DNA of 6,131 nt, from NCBI GenBank assembly GCA_963926275.1, contig CAWUWP010000079.1, forward strand, positions 1 to 6,131, written 5' to 3'. The translations under genes and the position numbers were made by a program. This stretch comes from UBA1858 sp963926275. Its GTDB lineage: Bacteria > Pseudomonadota > Gammaproteobacteria > UBA4575. Position 1 is the first letter of the stretch. Each line of letters starts with the position of its first letter. The notes below the pieces were generated by a model. It was given only the letters and a program-made list of their open reading frames with translations, was not told where the DNA came from and ran no database searches. Shown here piece after piece: positions 1-6,131 of the stretch.

Positions 1-162
1 AATATCAATCAAATAAAATTATTTAACTTATCAAAAGTAATTTTCATGCCCTTTATCATTAATAGGTGAGAATTTCGTTAGCTATGTGTTCTATTTTGCT
101 TGTTTTATATGCATATTTAATGCGTGGAAAATTAGATTCAGCAAGTAAATAACTCACTAAAT
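1..162. other. AT-rich leader with no supported gene
   Basis: This stretch is very AT-rich with stops in all forward frames. The frame of the following gene is closed by TAG at 133-135, and there is no ATG between that stop and the domain. A 22-codon open frame at 84-152 and a hydrophobic run in another frame (about 86-130) can be read, but neither has a ribosome-binding site or recognisable similarity. It may be the decayed 5' end of the downstream gene or simply intergenic DNA. Confidence 0.5.
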
Positions 163-687
163 TTGTGTGGTATTTATCGGCTGAGTACAAAAGTCGATGA
201 TGAATTTTTGAGTAAATATGGCCATAGTTCATTAAGATTTACGGGTAAAGAATTTACATTGGATAGTGCCGATAATAAATTTGTCATCGGTGATTTAAAA
301 TTCACAAACGCAACATCATTACTGAACACAAGCATCGATGCGATTGATTTGATGGTTAACATTGATTTCGGTTCTCTAATTGACGAAGCAATTACGTTTG
401 GATTAGATCTCAATCAAACAATTAACACGGGTAGCAATGATGACGACACAGTTGATCTTCCTGCTACTTACACATCAACAAATTCTTTCGTAATCGACGG
501 TGCTGAATATATCTTCATGGCGATGTTTGGAACACTAGATAACGGTGTGTTTACCGAGACGGATTTCTTGCAAGCACCTGAGCAAGGCATGGCGTCTACA
601 CAGTTAGTCGGAATGTTTGCAGCAGTTCCATTACCTGCAGCAGTATGGGTATTTGGCTTACTAGGTTTTTCTAGAAAGCAGGCATAA
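163..687 (+). CDS. Choice-of-anchor K domain protein with VPLPAA/PEP-CTERM-like tail, probably 5'-truncated
   Basis: The 174-residue product resembles choice-of-anchor K proteins, secreted proteins of unknown function that carry one of several alternative C-terminal anchors. Supporting segments are SSLRFTGKEF (residues 22-31), FVIGDLKFTNAT (40-51) followed by the IDLMVNIDF strand (61-69), and a FVIDGAEYIFMAMFG segment (109-123). The C-terminus has VPLPAAVW (155-162), a short hydrophobic run and SRKQA, the layout of an exosortase sorting signal (motif, helix, basic tail). The hydrophobic part is only about 11 residues, shorter than usual. The only in-frame start near the domain is TTG at 163, with no Shine-Dalgarno sequence and no signal peptide, although the family needs one for export. 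The frame is closed upstream at 133-135. I infer that the gene lost its 5' end, missing the signal peptide and the first part of the domain, and is probably not functional. The domain call rests on remembered family patterns. Confidence 0.6.
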   Translation: MCGIYRLSTKVDDEFLSKYGHSSLRFTGKEFTLDSADNKFVIGDLKFTNATSLLNTSIDAIDLMVNIDFGSLIDEAITFGLDLNQTINTGSNDDDTVDLPATYTSTNSFVIDGAEYIFMAMFGTLDNGVFTETDFLQAPEQGMASTQLVGMFAAVPLPAAVWVFGLLGFSRKQA

Positions 688-720
688 TATGACTTGCTGA
701 GTAAATTCAGTGACGATTTT

Positions 721-750
721 AAAGGGCCCCTGATGGGGCCTTTTTTGTTT
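721..750 (+). terminator. Rho-independent terminator
   Basis: A 10-bp stem pairs 721-730 (AAAGGGCCCC) with 735-744 (GGGGCCTTTT), with one G-T wobble (724/741) and a TGAT loop at 731-734. It runs straight into a T tract. It lies 33 bases after the stop of the sorting-signal gene and upstream of the leuS promoter region, so it insulates the two. Confidence 0.9.
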
Positions 751-770
751 TTGACGTATTTAATTCAAAC

Positions 771-800
771 TTCATGTCCTAAGCATTAATTTGCTACTAT
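771..800 (+). promoter_or_regulatory. Candidate leuS-lptE promoter
   Basis: TACTAT at 795-800 is a good -10 hexamer and is preceded by TGC (792-794), giving an extended -10 element. The -35 region is weak: TTCATG at 771-776 with an 18-base spacer. Transcription would start near 807, leaving a leader of about 38 bases before the leuS ATG. A 6-bp inverted repeat, TTGGGC (800-805) and GCCCAA (813-818), overlaps the predicted start region. This is inferred from sequence alone. Confidence 0.45.
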
Positions 801-844
801 TGGGCCGCAATAGCCCAAGAAACGTCTAATAACCAATCAATCCT

Positions 845-3304
845 ATGAAAGAAAATTATCAACCTCACGAAATCGAGGCAGAGGTTCAGTCGCGATGGCA
901 GAAATTCAACACTTTTAAAGCGGTTGAGGATGAGAGCCGAGAGAAATTCTACTGCCTATCTATGTTTCCATATCCTAGTGGGCGCCTTCATATGGGGCAC
1001 GTGCGTAATTACACCATTGGTGATGTGATTAGTCGTTATCAGCGCATGCAAGGTAAGAACGTGATGCAGCCGATGGGCTGGGATGCCTTTGGGTTGCCGG
1101 CAGAAAATGCCGCACTGAAAAACAATGTTCCACCCGCCAAATGGACTTATGAAAACATTGATTATATGCGTAGTCAGTTACAGCGATTAGGCTTTGCCTA
1201 TGATTGGAATAGAGAACTCGCTACCTGCACGCCAGAATATTATAAGTGGGAGCAATGGTTGTTTACCCGCTTGTTTGAAAAAGGCTTGGTTTATAAAAAG
1301 AAATCAATCGTCAATTGGGACCCCGTCGATCAAACCGTGCTTGCCAATGAACAGGTCATAGATGGTCGAGGCTGGCGCTCAGGTGAATTAGTTGAACGTT
1401 GTGAAATATCACAATGGTTTCTGAGAATTACCCAATATGCTGATGAATTATTAGATTGTGTCAAACAGTTAGAGGGTTGGCCTGAGCAAGTTCAAGTCAT
1501 GCAGCAAAATTGGATTGGGCGTTCAGAAGGTCTACAGTTTTCATTTGATGTGGAAGGTGGGTTGCCTGCGATGGAAGTGTATACCACGCGCCCTGATACA
1601 TTGATGGGTGTTAGCTATGTTGCCATTGCACCAGAACATGAATTAGCGGCAATTGCAGCAAAAGACAATGCAGAGGTTGTTAGCTTTATTGAAAAGTGTA
1701 AGCAACGCAAAGTCGCAGAAGCTGAAATTAATAAAGCCGAAAAAGAAGGTGTCGCGACAGGGCTATTTGCAATTCATCCAATTAGCGGTGAAAAGCTACC
1801 TATTTGGATTGCTAACTTTGTATTAATTGAATACGGCACAGGTGCTGTGATGAGTGTGCCAGCACATGACCAACGTGATTGGGAATTTGCACGCAAGTAT
1901 AATTTGCCGATTATACAAGTTATTTTTCATGCGGATGAATCTCAACAAGTTGATGTTAGCGAGCACGCCTTTACAGAAAAAGGCGTGCTTAAAGAATCTG
2001 GCGAATGGGACGGGCTAACCTCAGAGCAAGCCTTTACTGCAATATCAGAAAAGATTGAAGCGGATAAACGTGGTGAGCGATCAGTGAACTTCCGTTTACG
2101 TGATTGGGGAATTTCACGTCAGCGATATTGGGGTTGTCCTATCCCGATGATTTATTGTGATGACTGCGGTGCGGTTGCCGTGCCAGAAGCTGACTTGCCA
2201 GTAAAGCTGCCTGAAAATGTAGAAGTGACCGGCGCAGGTTCGCCATTAGCCGCGATGAAAGAATTTGTCGATGTCGCCTGCCCAAAATGCAATAAACCAG
2301 CAAAACGTGAAACCGATACATTCGATACCTTCTTTGAATCAAGTTGGTATTACGCGCGCTATTGCAGTGCCGATAACAAAGAGAAAATGTTAGATGAGCG
2401 CGCTAATTATTGGTTGCCTGTCGATCAATATGTGGGTGGCATAGAGCATGCTGTATTACATTTATTATATGCACGCTTCTTTCATAAGCTAATGCGTGAT
2501 GAAGGCTTAATTAGTTCTGACGAGCCTTTTACTAATTTGCTTACCCAGGGCATGGTGCTAAAAGATGGCACTAAAATGTCTAAATCAAAAGGCAATACAG
2601 TGGACCCCGAGCAGTTAATTGAAAAATTTGGTGCAGACACAGTTCGCTTGTTTACCATGTTCGCTGCACCACCAGATAACTCGTTGGAATGGATTGATAC
2701 CGGTGTTGATGGCTCAGCACGTTTTCTTAAAAAGTTATGGCGATTTGTCTATCTGCATCTGCAAGCTAATGAGTCAGTGCCGGCAGCGATTAACATGTCA
2801 AAACTAAACGCAAACCAAAAAACATTGCGTAATAAAATTCACACTACGATTAAAAAAGTTAGTGATGATGTAGGGCGTCGATATACATTTAATACCGCGA
2901 TCGCGGCCAATATGGAATTGTTGAATGATCTGTCCGCACAGAAACAGCAAGATGAAAATGATCGTGCAGTAATAAGGGAAGGAATAGAAGCGATCGTATT
3001 AATGTTATCGCCGATTGTTCCGCACATATGCTCAGATTTATGGGGTTCACTTGGTCATAAAAACGAGATTGAGAACCAAGCTTGGCCGCAATATGATGAG
3101 CAAGTATTAGTACGAGATAGTCTTGAGTTAATGATTCAGGTTAACGGCAAGTTGCGAGATAAAATCACTGTCGCTGCAGATGCAGATGACGAACAAATTA
3201 AGACAACTGCATTGAATAGTGAGAAGATAAAGAACTTTATTAAGCAGCAAGCAGTTAAAAAAATCATCGTTGTTAAAGGTCGGCTAGTGAATATAGTTGT
3301 CTAG
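845..3304 (+). CDS. leuS: Leucyl-tRNA synthetase (class I, no leucine-specific insertion)
   Basis: This cytoplasmic enzyme charges tRNA-Leu with leucine using ATP. The 819-residue product is full length and collinear with bacterial LeuRS. The Rossmann-fold signature HMGH is at residues 49-52 and KMSKS at 577-581. The CP1 editing domain carries the threonine-rich site TTRPDT (247-252) and HDQRD (341-345). T252 and D345 fall at the same numbers as the known E. coli editing residues. A zinc ribbon is visible as C438/C441 and C479/C482. An anticodon-binding helical domain follows (about 650-750), then the C-terminal tRNA-elbow domain (about 760-819). E. coli LeuRS is 860 residues; most of the difference is the absent leucine-specific insertion just before KMSKS, where GMVLKDGTKMSKS reads straight through. 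The ATG at 845 matches the conserved N-terminus, but no Shine-Dalgarno sequence is evident. lptE follows after 11 bases. Confidence 0.99.
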   Translation: MKENYQPHEIEAEVQSRWQKFNTFKAVEDESREKFYCLSMFPYPSGRLHMGHVRNYTIGDVISRYQRMQGKNVMQPMGWDAFGLPAENAALKNNVPPAKWTYENIDYMRSQLQRLGFAYDWNRELATCTPEYYKWEQWLFTRLFEKGLVYKKKSIVNWDPVDQTVLANEQVIDGRGWRSGELVERCEISQWFLRITQYADELLDCVKQLEGWPEQVQVMQQNWIGRSEGLQFSFDVEGGLPAMEVYTTRPDTLMGVSYVAIAPEHELAAIAAKDNAEVVSFIEKCKQRKVAEAEINKAEKEGVATGLFAIHPISGEKLPIWIANFVLIEYGTGAVMSVPAHDQRDWEFARKYNLPIIQVIFHADESQQVDVSEHAFTEKGVLKESGEWDGLTSEQAFTAISEKIEADKRGERSVNFRLRDWGISRQRYWGCPIPMIYCDDCGAVAVPEADLPVKLPENVEVTGAGSPLAAMKEFVDVACPKCNKPAKRETDTFDTFFESSWYYARYCSADNKEKMLDERANYWLPVDQYVGGIEHAVLHLLYARFFHKLMRDEGLISSDEPFTNLLTQGMVLKDGTKMSKSKGNTVDPEQLIEKFGADTVRLFTMFAAPPDNSLEWIDTGVDGSARFLKKLWRFVYLHLQANESVPAAINMSKLNANQKTLRNKIHTTIKKVSDDVGRRYTFNTAIAANMELLNDLSAQKQQDENDRAVIREGIEAIVLMLSPIVPHICSDLWGSLGHKNEIENQAWPQYDEQVLVRDSLELMIQVNGKLRDKITVAADADDEQIKTTALNSEKIKNFIKQQAVKKIIVVKGRLVNIVV

Positions 3305-3318
3305 GAGAGAATGAAGTG
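3303..3318 (+). promoter_or_regulatory. lptE ribosome-binding site and GTG start, overlapping the leuS stop
   Basis: AGGAGA at 3303-3308 is a strong Shine-Dalgarno sequence, with seven bases between it and GTG (3316-3318). The leuS TAG (3302-3304) overlaps it. The nearer ATG at 3311 is only two bases from the site and stops after two codons (ATG AAG TGA), its TGA overlapping the GTG. Spacing and frame both favour GTG. Confidence 0.75.
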
Positions 3319-3843
3319 AGAGTTGTAAATCTACTGATTATTGTTATTGTATTTTCACTGATATCTAGCTGTGGTTATCGCTTGGCCGGTAAGGCAGATT
3401 TGGATCCCGTATTTGAAAGTACTCATGTCAGCTATAAAGGTCGCGGCCATGCAATGGCGCAATTGCTGGAGAAGCAATTTGAAGTCAATAAATATGAACT
3501 GGTGAGTGCAGAGCAAGCATCAGCAATCGTTGAAGTGTTATATGAGAATACCGGTCGAGAAATTCTTTCTGTTGATGAAGATGGGAAAGTACGTGAATAC
3601 GAATTGATATTAAGCGTAGGTGTCGATGTTAAAGATTCTGAAGGTAAACAACTCGTCAGTAATCGACAAGTGCGCTTAACAAGAGACTTTCTGTTTGATA
3701 TTAATAATGTGCTAGGTAGTGGAAGTGAAGCGCAAGCTATCTACCAAGAAATGCGTGCCGATGCGGCACGTTTGATTTTATATCGCCTGCAAGCCATTAC
3801 GCTGGAAGAAGTTGAACAAGTAGAAGAACAGGCAGAAGAATAA
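3316..3843 (+). CDS. lptE: LPS-assembly lipoprotein LptE
   Basis: LptE is the outer-membrane lipoprotein that plugs the LptD barrel and helps insert lipopolysaccharide into the outer leaflet. The 175-residue product starts with a hydrophobic type II signal peptide and a lipobox I-S-S-C with C19 as the predicted acylated residue. Glycine follows at +2, consistent with outer-membrane sorting. After CGYRL come family-like segments: EYELILSVGV (94-103), RDFLFDINNVLG (123-134) and EMRADAARLILYRL (145-158). The tail is acidic (residues 164-175). The start is GTG at 3316, with AGGAGA (3303-3308) seven bases upstream; this site overlaps the leuS stop, suggesting translational coupling. An ATG at 3311 gives only a two-codon frame. 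Sequence conservation in this family is low, so the position after leuS is a major support. No convincing intrinsic terminator follows it. Confidence 0.93.
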   Translation: MRVVNLLIIVIVFSLISSCGYRLAGKADLDPVFESTHVSYKGRGHAMAQLLEKQFEVNKYELVSAEQASAIVEVLYENTGREILSVDEDGKVREYELILSVGVDVKDSEGKQLVSNRQVRLTRDFLFDINNVLGSGSEAQAIYQEMRADAARLILYRLQAITLEEVEQVEEQAEE

Positions 3844-3876
3844 AGGGTTTTTTAGTCTATCTTTAAAGCTATTAAC

Positions 3877-3965
3877 GTCATCCTCACAAAAGCGAGGATC
3901 CAGCCGAAGTTTGAAAGTACCGCCATTAATGAGTGCCGCTAGATTCCCGTCTTCACGGGCATGAC
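3877..3965. repeat. Degenerate GTCAT...ATGAC palindromic interspersed repeat
   Basis: The element begins with GTCATCCTC (3877-3885) and ends with CACGGGCATGAC (3954-3965), giving inverted ends GTCAT/ATGAC. Each half folds on itself. On the left, ATCCTC (3880-3885) pairs with GAGGAT (3894-3899). On the right, CCCGT (3946-3950) pairs with ACGGG (3955-3959) around a CTTC loop. The halves resemble the two arms of the common proteobacterial repeat of type GTCATTCC...GGAATCCAG / GATTCCCG...ATGAC, here diverged with about 40 unrelated bases between. It sits between the convergent ends of lptE and the dehydrogenase. It has no T tract, so it is not a typical intrinsic terminator, although its hairpins may affect transcript ends. 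Confidence 0.7.
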
Positions 3966-4027
3966 AATGTCTTTAAGGTAGCAGGATAATTACAATTCAC
4001 GACAAAGAATAAAGCGACTAATTATTT

Positions 4028-4915
4028 CTATGTGCTTTCAAGAATAACTTTAGCTATCGCTGCAGAATCTAATTCACCCTCATCTTGATCAAGTAATGCT
4101 TGCAAGTAACTGCTTGATAATTCAGTCCCAGGCATTTTGATAGCATTTGTCTGCGCACTTTTTAGTGCGATGCGGATATCTTTTGCGTGTAATTTTATTT
4201 TAAAGCCCGGCACGTAATTATCATCAAGTACGCGTTGACCATGCAGTTCTAATACGCGGCTGTAAGCAAATCCACCAAGTAGTGCTTCTCTTACTTTTGC
4301 TGGGTCTACATCGCAACTTCGGGCAAGCAAGTAAGCTTCGGCCACGGCCACCATGGTTTGTGCGGCCACCAAATTATTGCAAGCTTTAGCCACCTGTCCA
4401 GCGCCTGATGAGCCCACATGAATAATGTTTTTTCCTAAGCATTCAAAAATCGGTTTAGCACGCTCAAAATCGTTAGCATCACCGCCCACCATGATTGACA
4501 GCGTGGCAGCAATCGCGCCCACTTCTCCGCCAGAAACGGGTGCATCTAACATACAGGCGCCGGCTTGAATAAATTGATTAGCCATGCTGCGTGTTGATTC
4601 AGGTGAGATAGTGCTCATGTCTATCATCAGGGTACCGGCTTTTACACCGTGAATAGCCCCTTGTGGCCCGACTAACACCTGTTCAACATCAGGCGTGTCA
4701 GAGACGCATGAAATAATCACAGTTGACGCTTCTGCCAATGCGGCAGGCGTGGTGAAAGTTTCGATGTTATCTGTTTCCAGGGCATCTACGCTTGCTTGTC
4801 GACGTGCATAGACATTTACTTTGTGGCCGGCCTTGGCCAAGTTCTCGACCATGGCCTTTCCCATGATGCCAAGTCCGATATATCCCACTTTTTCTTTCAT
4901 TATTTCTTTGTGCAT
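4028..4915 (-). CDS. 2-hydroxy-3-oxopropionate (tartronate semialdehyde) reductase-like beta-hydroxyacid dehydrogenase
   Basis: This is a soluble NAD(P)-dependent dehydrogenase of the 3-hydroxyisobutyrate / tartronate semialdehyde reductase / GLYR family. The Rossmann fold opens with GLGIMG (residues 14-19). The substrate-binding signature DAPVSGGEVGA is at 124-134, followed by TLSIMVGG (138-145). The catalytic lysine lies in GAGQVAKACNN (K177), and PGFKIKLHAKD (236-246) belongs to the helical C-terminal domain. At 295 residues the length is normal. Two starts are possible: ATG at 4915 has no visible Shine-Dalgarno sequence, whereas the in-frame ATG at 4900 (residue 6) follows an AAAGAA stretch and fits the family N-terminus better, giving 290 residues. 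The gene lies opposite to its neighbours, between lptE and holA, which are usually adjacent. No glyoxylate carboligase, aldolase or kinase gene is nearby, so the substrate is uncertain: tartronate semialdehyde, succinic semialdehyde/glyoxylate and 3-hydroxyisobutyrate are all possible. Confidence 0.9.
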   Translation of the reverse strand: MHKEIMKEKVGYIGLGIMGKAMVENLAKAGHKVNVYARRQASVDALETDNIETFTTPAALAEASTVIISCVSDTPDVEQVLVGPQGAIHGVKAGTLMIDMSTISPESTRSMANQFIQAGACMLDAPVSGGEVGAIAATLSIMVGGDANDFERAKPIFECLGKNIIHVGSSGAGQVAKACNNLVAAQTMVAVAEAYLLARSCDVDPAKVREALLGGFAYSRVLELHGQRVLDDNYVPGFKIKLHAKDIRIALKSAQTNAIKMPGTELSSSYLQALLDQDEGELDSAAIAKVILEST

Positions 4916-4931
4916 AGATCTAATATGTTGA

Positions 4932-4964
4932 TTAATAAGCGTTAAAACACGTATATAATATACG
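4932..4964 (+). promoter_or_regulatory. Candidate holA-proA promoter in a divergent intergenic region
   Basis: A perfect TATAAT (4954-4959) lies 46 bases before the holA start. The best -35 is a poor TTAATA (4932-4937) with a 16-base spacer. The -10 sits inside a perfect inverted repeat CGTATAT-A-ATATACG (4950-4964), so TATATT/TATTAT can also be read on the minus strand, toward the dehydrogenase gene. The region could hold back-to-back promoters or an operator. The call rests on sequence inspection only. Confidence 0.5.
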
Positions 4965-5005
4965 AAATTGAGTCATACCCTAATAATCTTAACGCGGACA
5001 GATTT

Positions 5006-5992
5006 TTGGATTTAAACGTACAGCAGCTGAACGATCATTTAGACAGAGCCTTGGCACCTGTTTACTTAATCTCTGGCGATGAGCCTTTACAGATCGAAGA
5101 ATCGCTCACCAAAATCCGTGCTAAAGCGCGTGAACAGGGCTATATAGAGCGACAAGTGCTATATGTTGAGCGTAGTTTTGATTGGTCACAATTGACTGAA
5201 CAAAGCAGTAATATGTCCTTGTTTGGGGATAAGAAGATCCTGGAATTAAGGTTGCCGAGTGGAAAGCCAGGCACACCAGGTGGGAAAGCTTTACAGCAGT
5301 ATTGTGAACATATGTCTGATGATGTGTTGCTAATTATTCAAAGCGGCAAGATAGAAAAGGCCACCTTGAAGTCGAAATGGGTGCAGGCAATTTCTCAAGC
5401 CGGTGTATTTATGCGTATCTGGCCATTAACAGGGACAGATTTAGTGCGCTGGGTGCAAGCACGCTTGAAATTAGAAGAGTTGTCTGATGATAGACAGGCA
5501 GCCGAGTATATTGCTTCGCGAGTTGAAGGGAATATGCTGGCAGCGGCGCAAGAAATTGAAAAAATGGCATTACTAGCGCTCGGTAATGACAAGGGTGATT
5601 CCAGTCAAGCCTGGGTGTCTAGCCAAACTAAATATAATGTATTTGATTTGGTCGACACCATCTTAAGTGGGCAAAGAAGCAAGGTTATTAAAATTCTTGG
5701 CCAATTACAGCGAGAATCTTTTGCCCCCAATCTGGTCTTATGGGGCTTAGCAGAATTAGTGCGTGCGGTTATTTACACTTCCTCACAAAAGCGTGGTCAG
5801 TCTAAAGGTGTGCAAAATGCGTTTTATTATAATAAGCGTAACCAGCTAGGCGTTCATGCAGATAAATTCAATCGAGAACAACTTTATACGCTGCTAATGA
5901 AATGTGGGCAGGTAGATCAAATGATAAAAGGTCGTGCGACCGGTGATGTCTGGTTATCGTTTACAGATGTTGCATTAAAACTTGCGCGTTAA
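5006..5992 (+). CDS. holA: DNA polymerase III delta subunit (clamp loader)
   Basis: Delta is the clamp-loader subunit that opens the beta sliding clamp during replication. The 328-residue product is close to the 343 of E. coli. Recognisable segments include PVYLISGDEPLQIEES (18-33), NMSLFGDKKILEL (69-81), EGNMLAAAQEIEKMALL (174-190) and YNVFDLVDTILSG (210-222), followed by the helical C-terminal collar domain. L72-F73 in MSLF correspond to the hydrophobic wedge residues of E. coli delta (L73-F74) that insert into the beta clamp. The start is TTG at 5006; there is no in-frame ATG upstream back to at least 4952, and the conserved fold begins within the first 20 residues. GCGGAC (4994-4999) gives only a weak ribosome-binding site, which with the TTG suggests modest translation, fitting a low-copy replisome subunit. 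proA follows after 13 bases. Confidence 0.96.
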   Translation: MDLNVQQLNDHLDRALAPVYLISGDEPLQIEESLTKIRAKAREQGYIERQVLYVERSFDWSQLTEQSSNMSLFGDKKILELRLPSGKPGTPGGKALQQYCEHMSDDVLLIIQSGKIEKATLKSKWVQAISQAGVFMRIWPLTGTDLVRWVQARLKLEELSDDRQAAEYIASRVEGNMLAAAQEIEKMALLALGNDKGDSSQAWVSSQTKYNVFDLVDTILSGQRSKVIKILGQLQRESFAPNLVLWGLAELVRAVIYTSSQKRGQSKGVQNAFYYNKRNQLGVHADKFNREQLYTLLMKCGQVDQMIKGRATGDVWLSFTDVALKLAR

Positions 5993-6005
5993 TTAGGGTA
6001 TTAAA

Positions 6006-6131
6006 ATGGCAGCAACACAACAAGATATTTCAGTAAAGCATTACATGCTTGGTCTCGGTGAGCAGGCAAGCCAAGCGGCGCGTCAAATGTCAGCGGCCTC
6101 AACCGCAAGTAAAAATAAGGCGCTTAACTAC
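6006..6131 (+). CDS. proA: Gamma-glutamyl phosphate reductase, N-terminal part (runs off the window)
   Basis: ProA reduces gamma-glutamyl phosphate to glutamate-5-semialdehyde with NADPH in proline synthesis. Only 42 codons are present and the frame is open at the window edge. The visible part, YMLGLGEQASQAARQM (13-28) followed by SAASTASKNKALNY (29-42), matches the conserved ProA N-terminus, where a small-residue-rich helix ends in A-S-T-A-x-K-N-x-A-L. The ATG at 6006 is preceded by AGGG (5995-5998) seven bases upstream and lies 13 bases after holA, so the two are probably cotranscribed. In Pseudomonas proA precedes nadD, rsfS and rlmH, and the same may follow here. Catalytic residues lie outside the window. 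Confidence 0.92.
   Translation, partial: MAATQQDISVKHYMLGLGEQASQAARQMSAASTASKNKALNY

Noticed and set aside
84..152. A 22-codon open frame starting with ATG and a short hydrophobic run, upstream of the sorting-signal gene
   Set aside because: It has no ribosome-binding site, lies in a different frame from the following domain, ends before it, and does not look like a signal peptide with a cleavage site.
174..413. Open frame on the minus strand opposite the choice-of-anchor K gene
   Set aside because: The product has no recognisable domain and the plus strand explains the sequence; it is an antisense shadow.
2139..3027. Open frames antisense to leuS (2139-2342 and 2839-3027) and in another forward frame (2619-2807)
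   Set aside because: All lie inside highly conserved LeuRS coding sequence and their translations have no recognisable family features.
3841..3854. T run right after the lptE stop as an intrinsic terminator
   Set aside because: There is no G/C-rich stem immediately before the T run.
5395..5592. Open frame on the minus strand inside holA
   Set aside because: It is a shadow of holA coding sequence with no start signals or domain.
3881..5794. Exact 14-base match TCCTCACAAAAGCG at 3881-3894 (in the palindromic repeat) and 5780-5793 (inside holA)
   Set aside because: The holA copy lacks the rest of the repeat and encodes ordinary residues of the delta C-terminal domain, so it is most likely chance.
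1..6131. CRISPR array, tRNA or rRNA gene, transposase, phage or defence system
   Set aside because: No regularly spaced repeats, tRNA-like cloverleaf or mobile-element protein was seen on either strand; the coding content is housekeeping apart from the sorting-signal gene and the dehydrogenase.

Overview
The window looks like a stretch of gammaproteobacterial chromosome, moderately AT-rich by eye. The clues are the leuS-lptE-holA gene set (the conserved gammaproteobacterial order), proA directly after holA, an outer-membrane LptE lipoprotein, and an exosortase-type (PEP-CTERM-like) sorting tail on the first gene. The leucyl-tRNA synthetase is of the zinc-ribbon type and lacks the leucine-specific insertion found in E. 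coli. From memory this resembles Legionella/Coxiella-like lineages more than enterics or pseudomonads, but I cannot place the genus.

Layout. Positions 1-162 are AT-rich and hold no gene I can support. Positions 163-687 (+) encode most of a choice-of-anchor K domain protein ending in a short VPLPAA sorting signal. It has no ATG, no visible ribosome-binding site and no signal peptide, so it is probably a 5'-truncated relic. A strong intrinsic terminator (721-750) closes it. A candidate extended -10 promoter (792-800) then leads to leuS (845-3304) and, 11 bases later, lptE (3316-3843). A degenerate GTCAT...ATGAC palindromic repeat (3877-3965) lies between lptE and a convergent gene, a 2-hydroxy-3-oxopropionate reductase-like dehydrogenase (4028-4915, -). 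Facing away from that gene, and beginning from a region with a perfect TATAAT box, are holA (5006-5992, +) and the first 42 codons of proA (6006 to the window edge).

How the genes relate. leuS (translation), lptE (LPS export) and holA (clamp loader) serve unrelated essential functions but usually travel as one transcription unit. Here the unit is split by a metabolic dehydrogenase in the opposite orientation, and holA-proA appears to have its own promoter. Apart from the decayed surface/secreted-protein gene and this interruption, the window is ordinary housekeeping DNA. I found no CRISPR array, tRNA, rRNA, transposase or evident new defence or mobile system.
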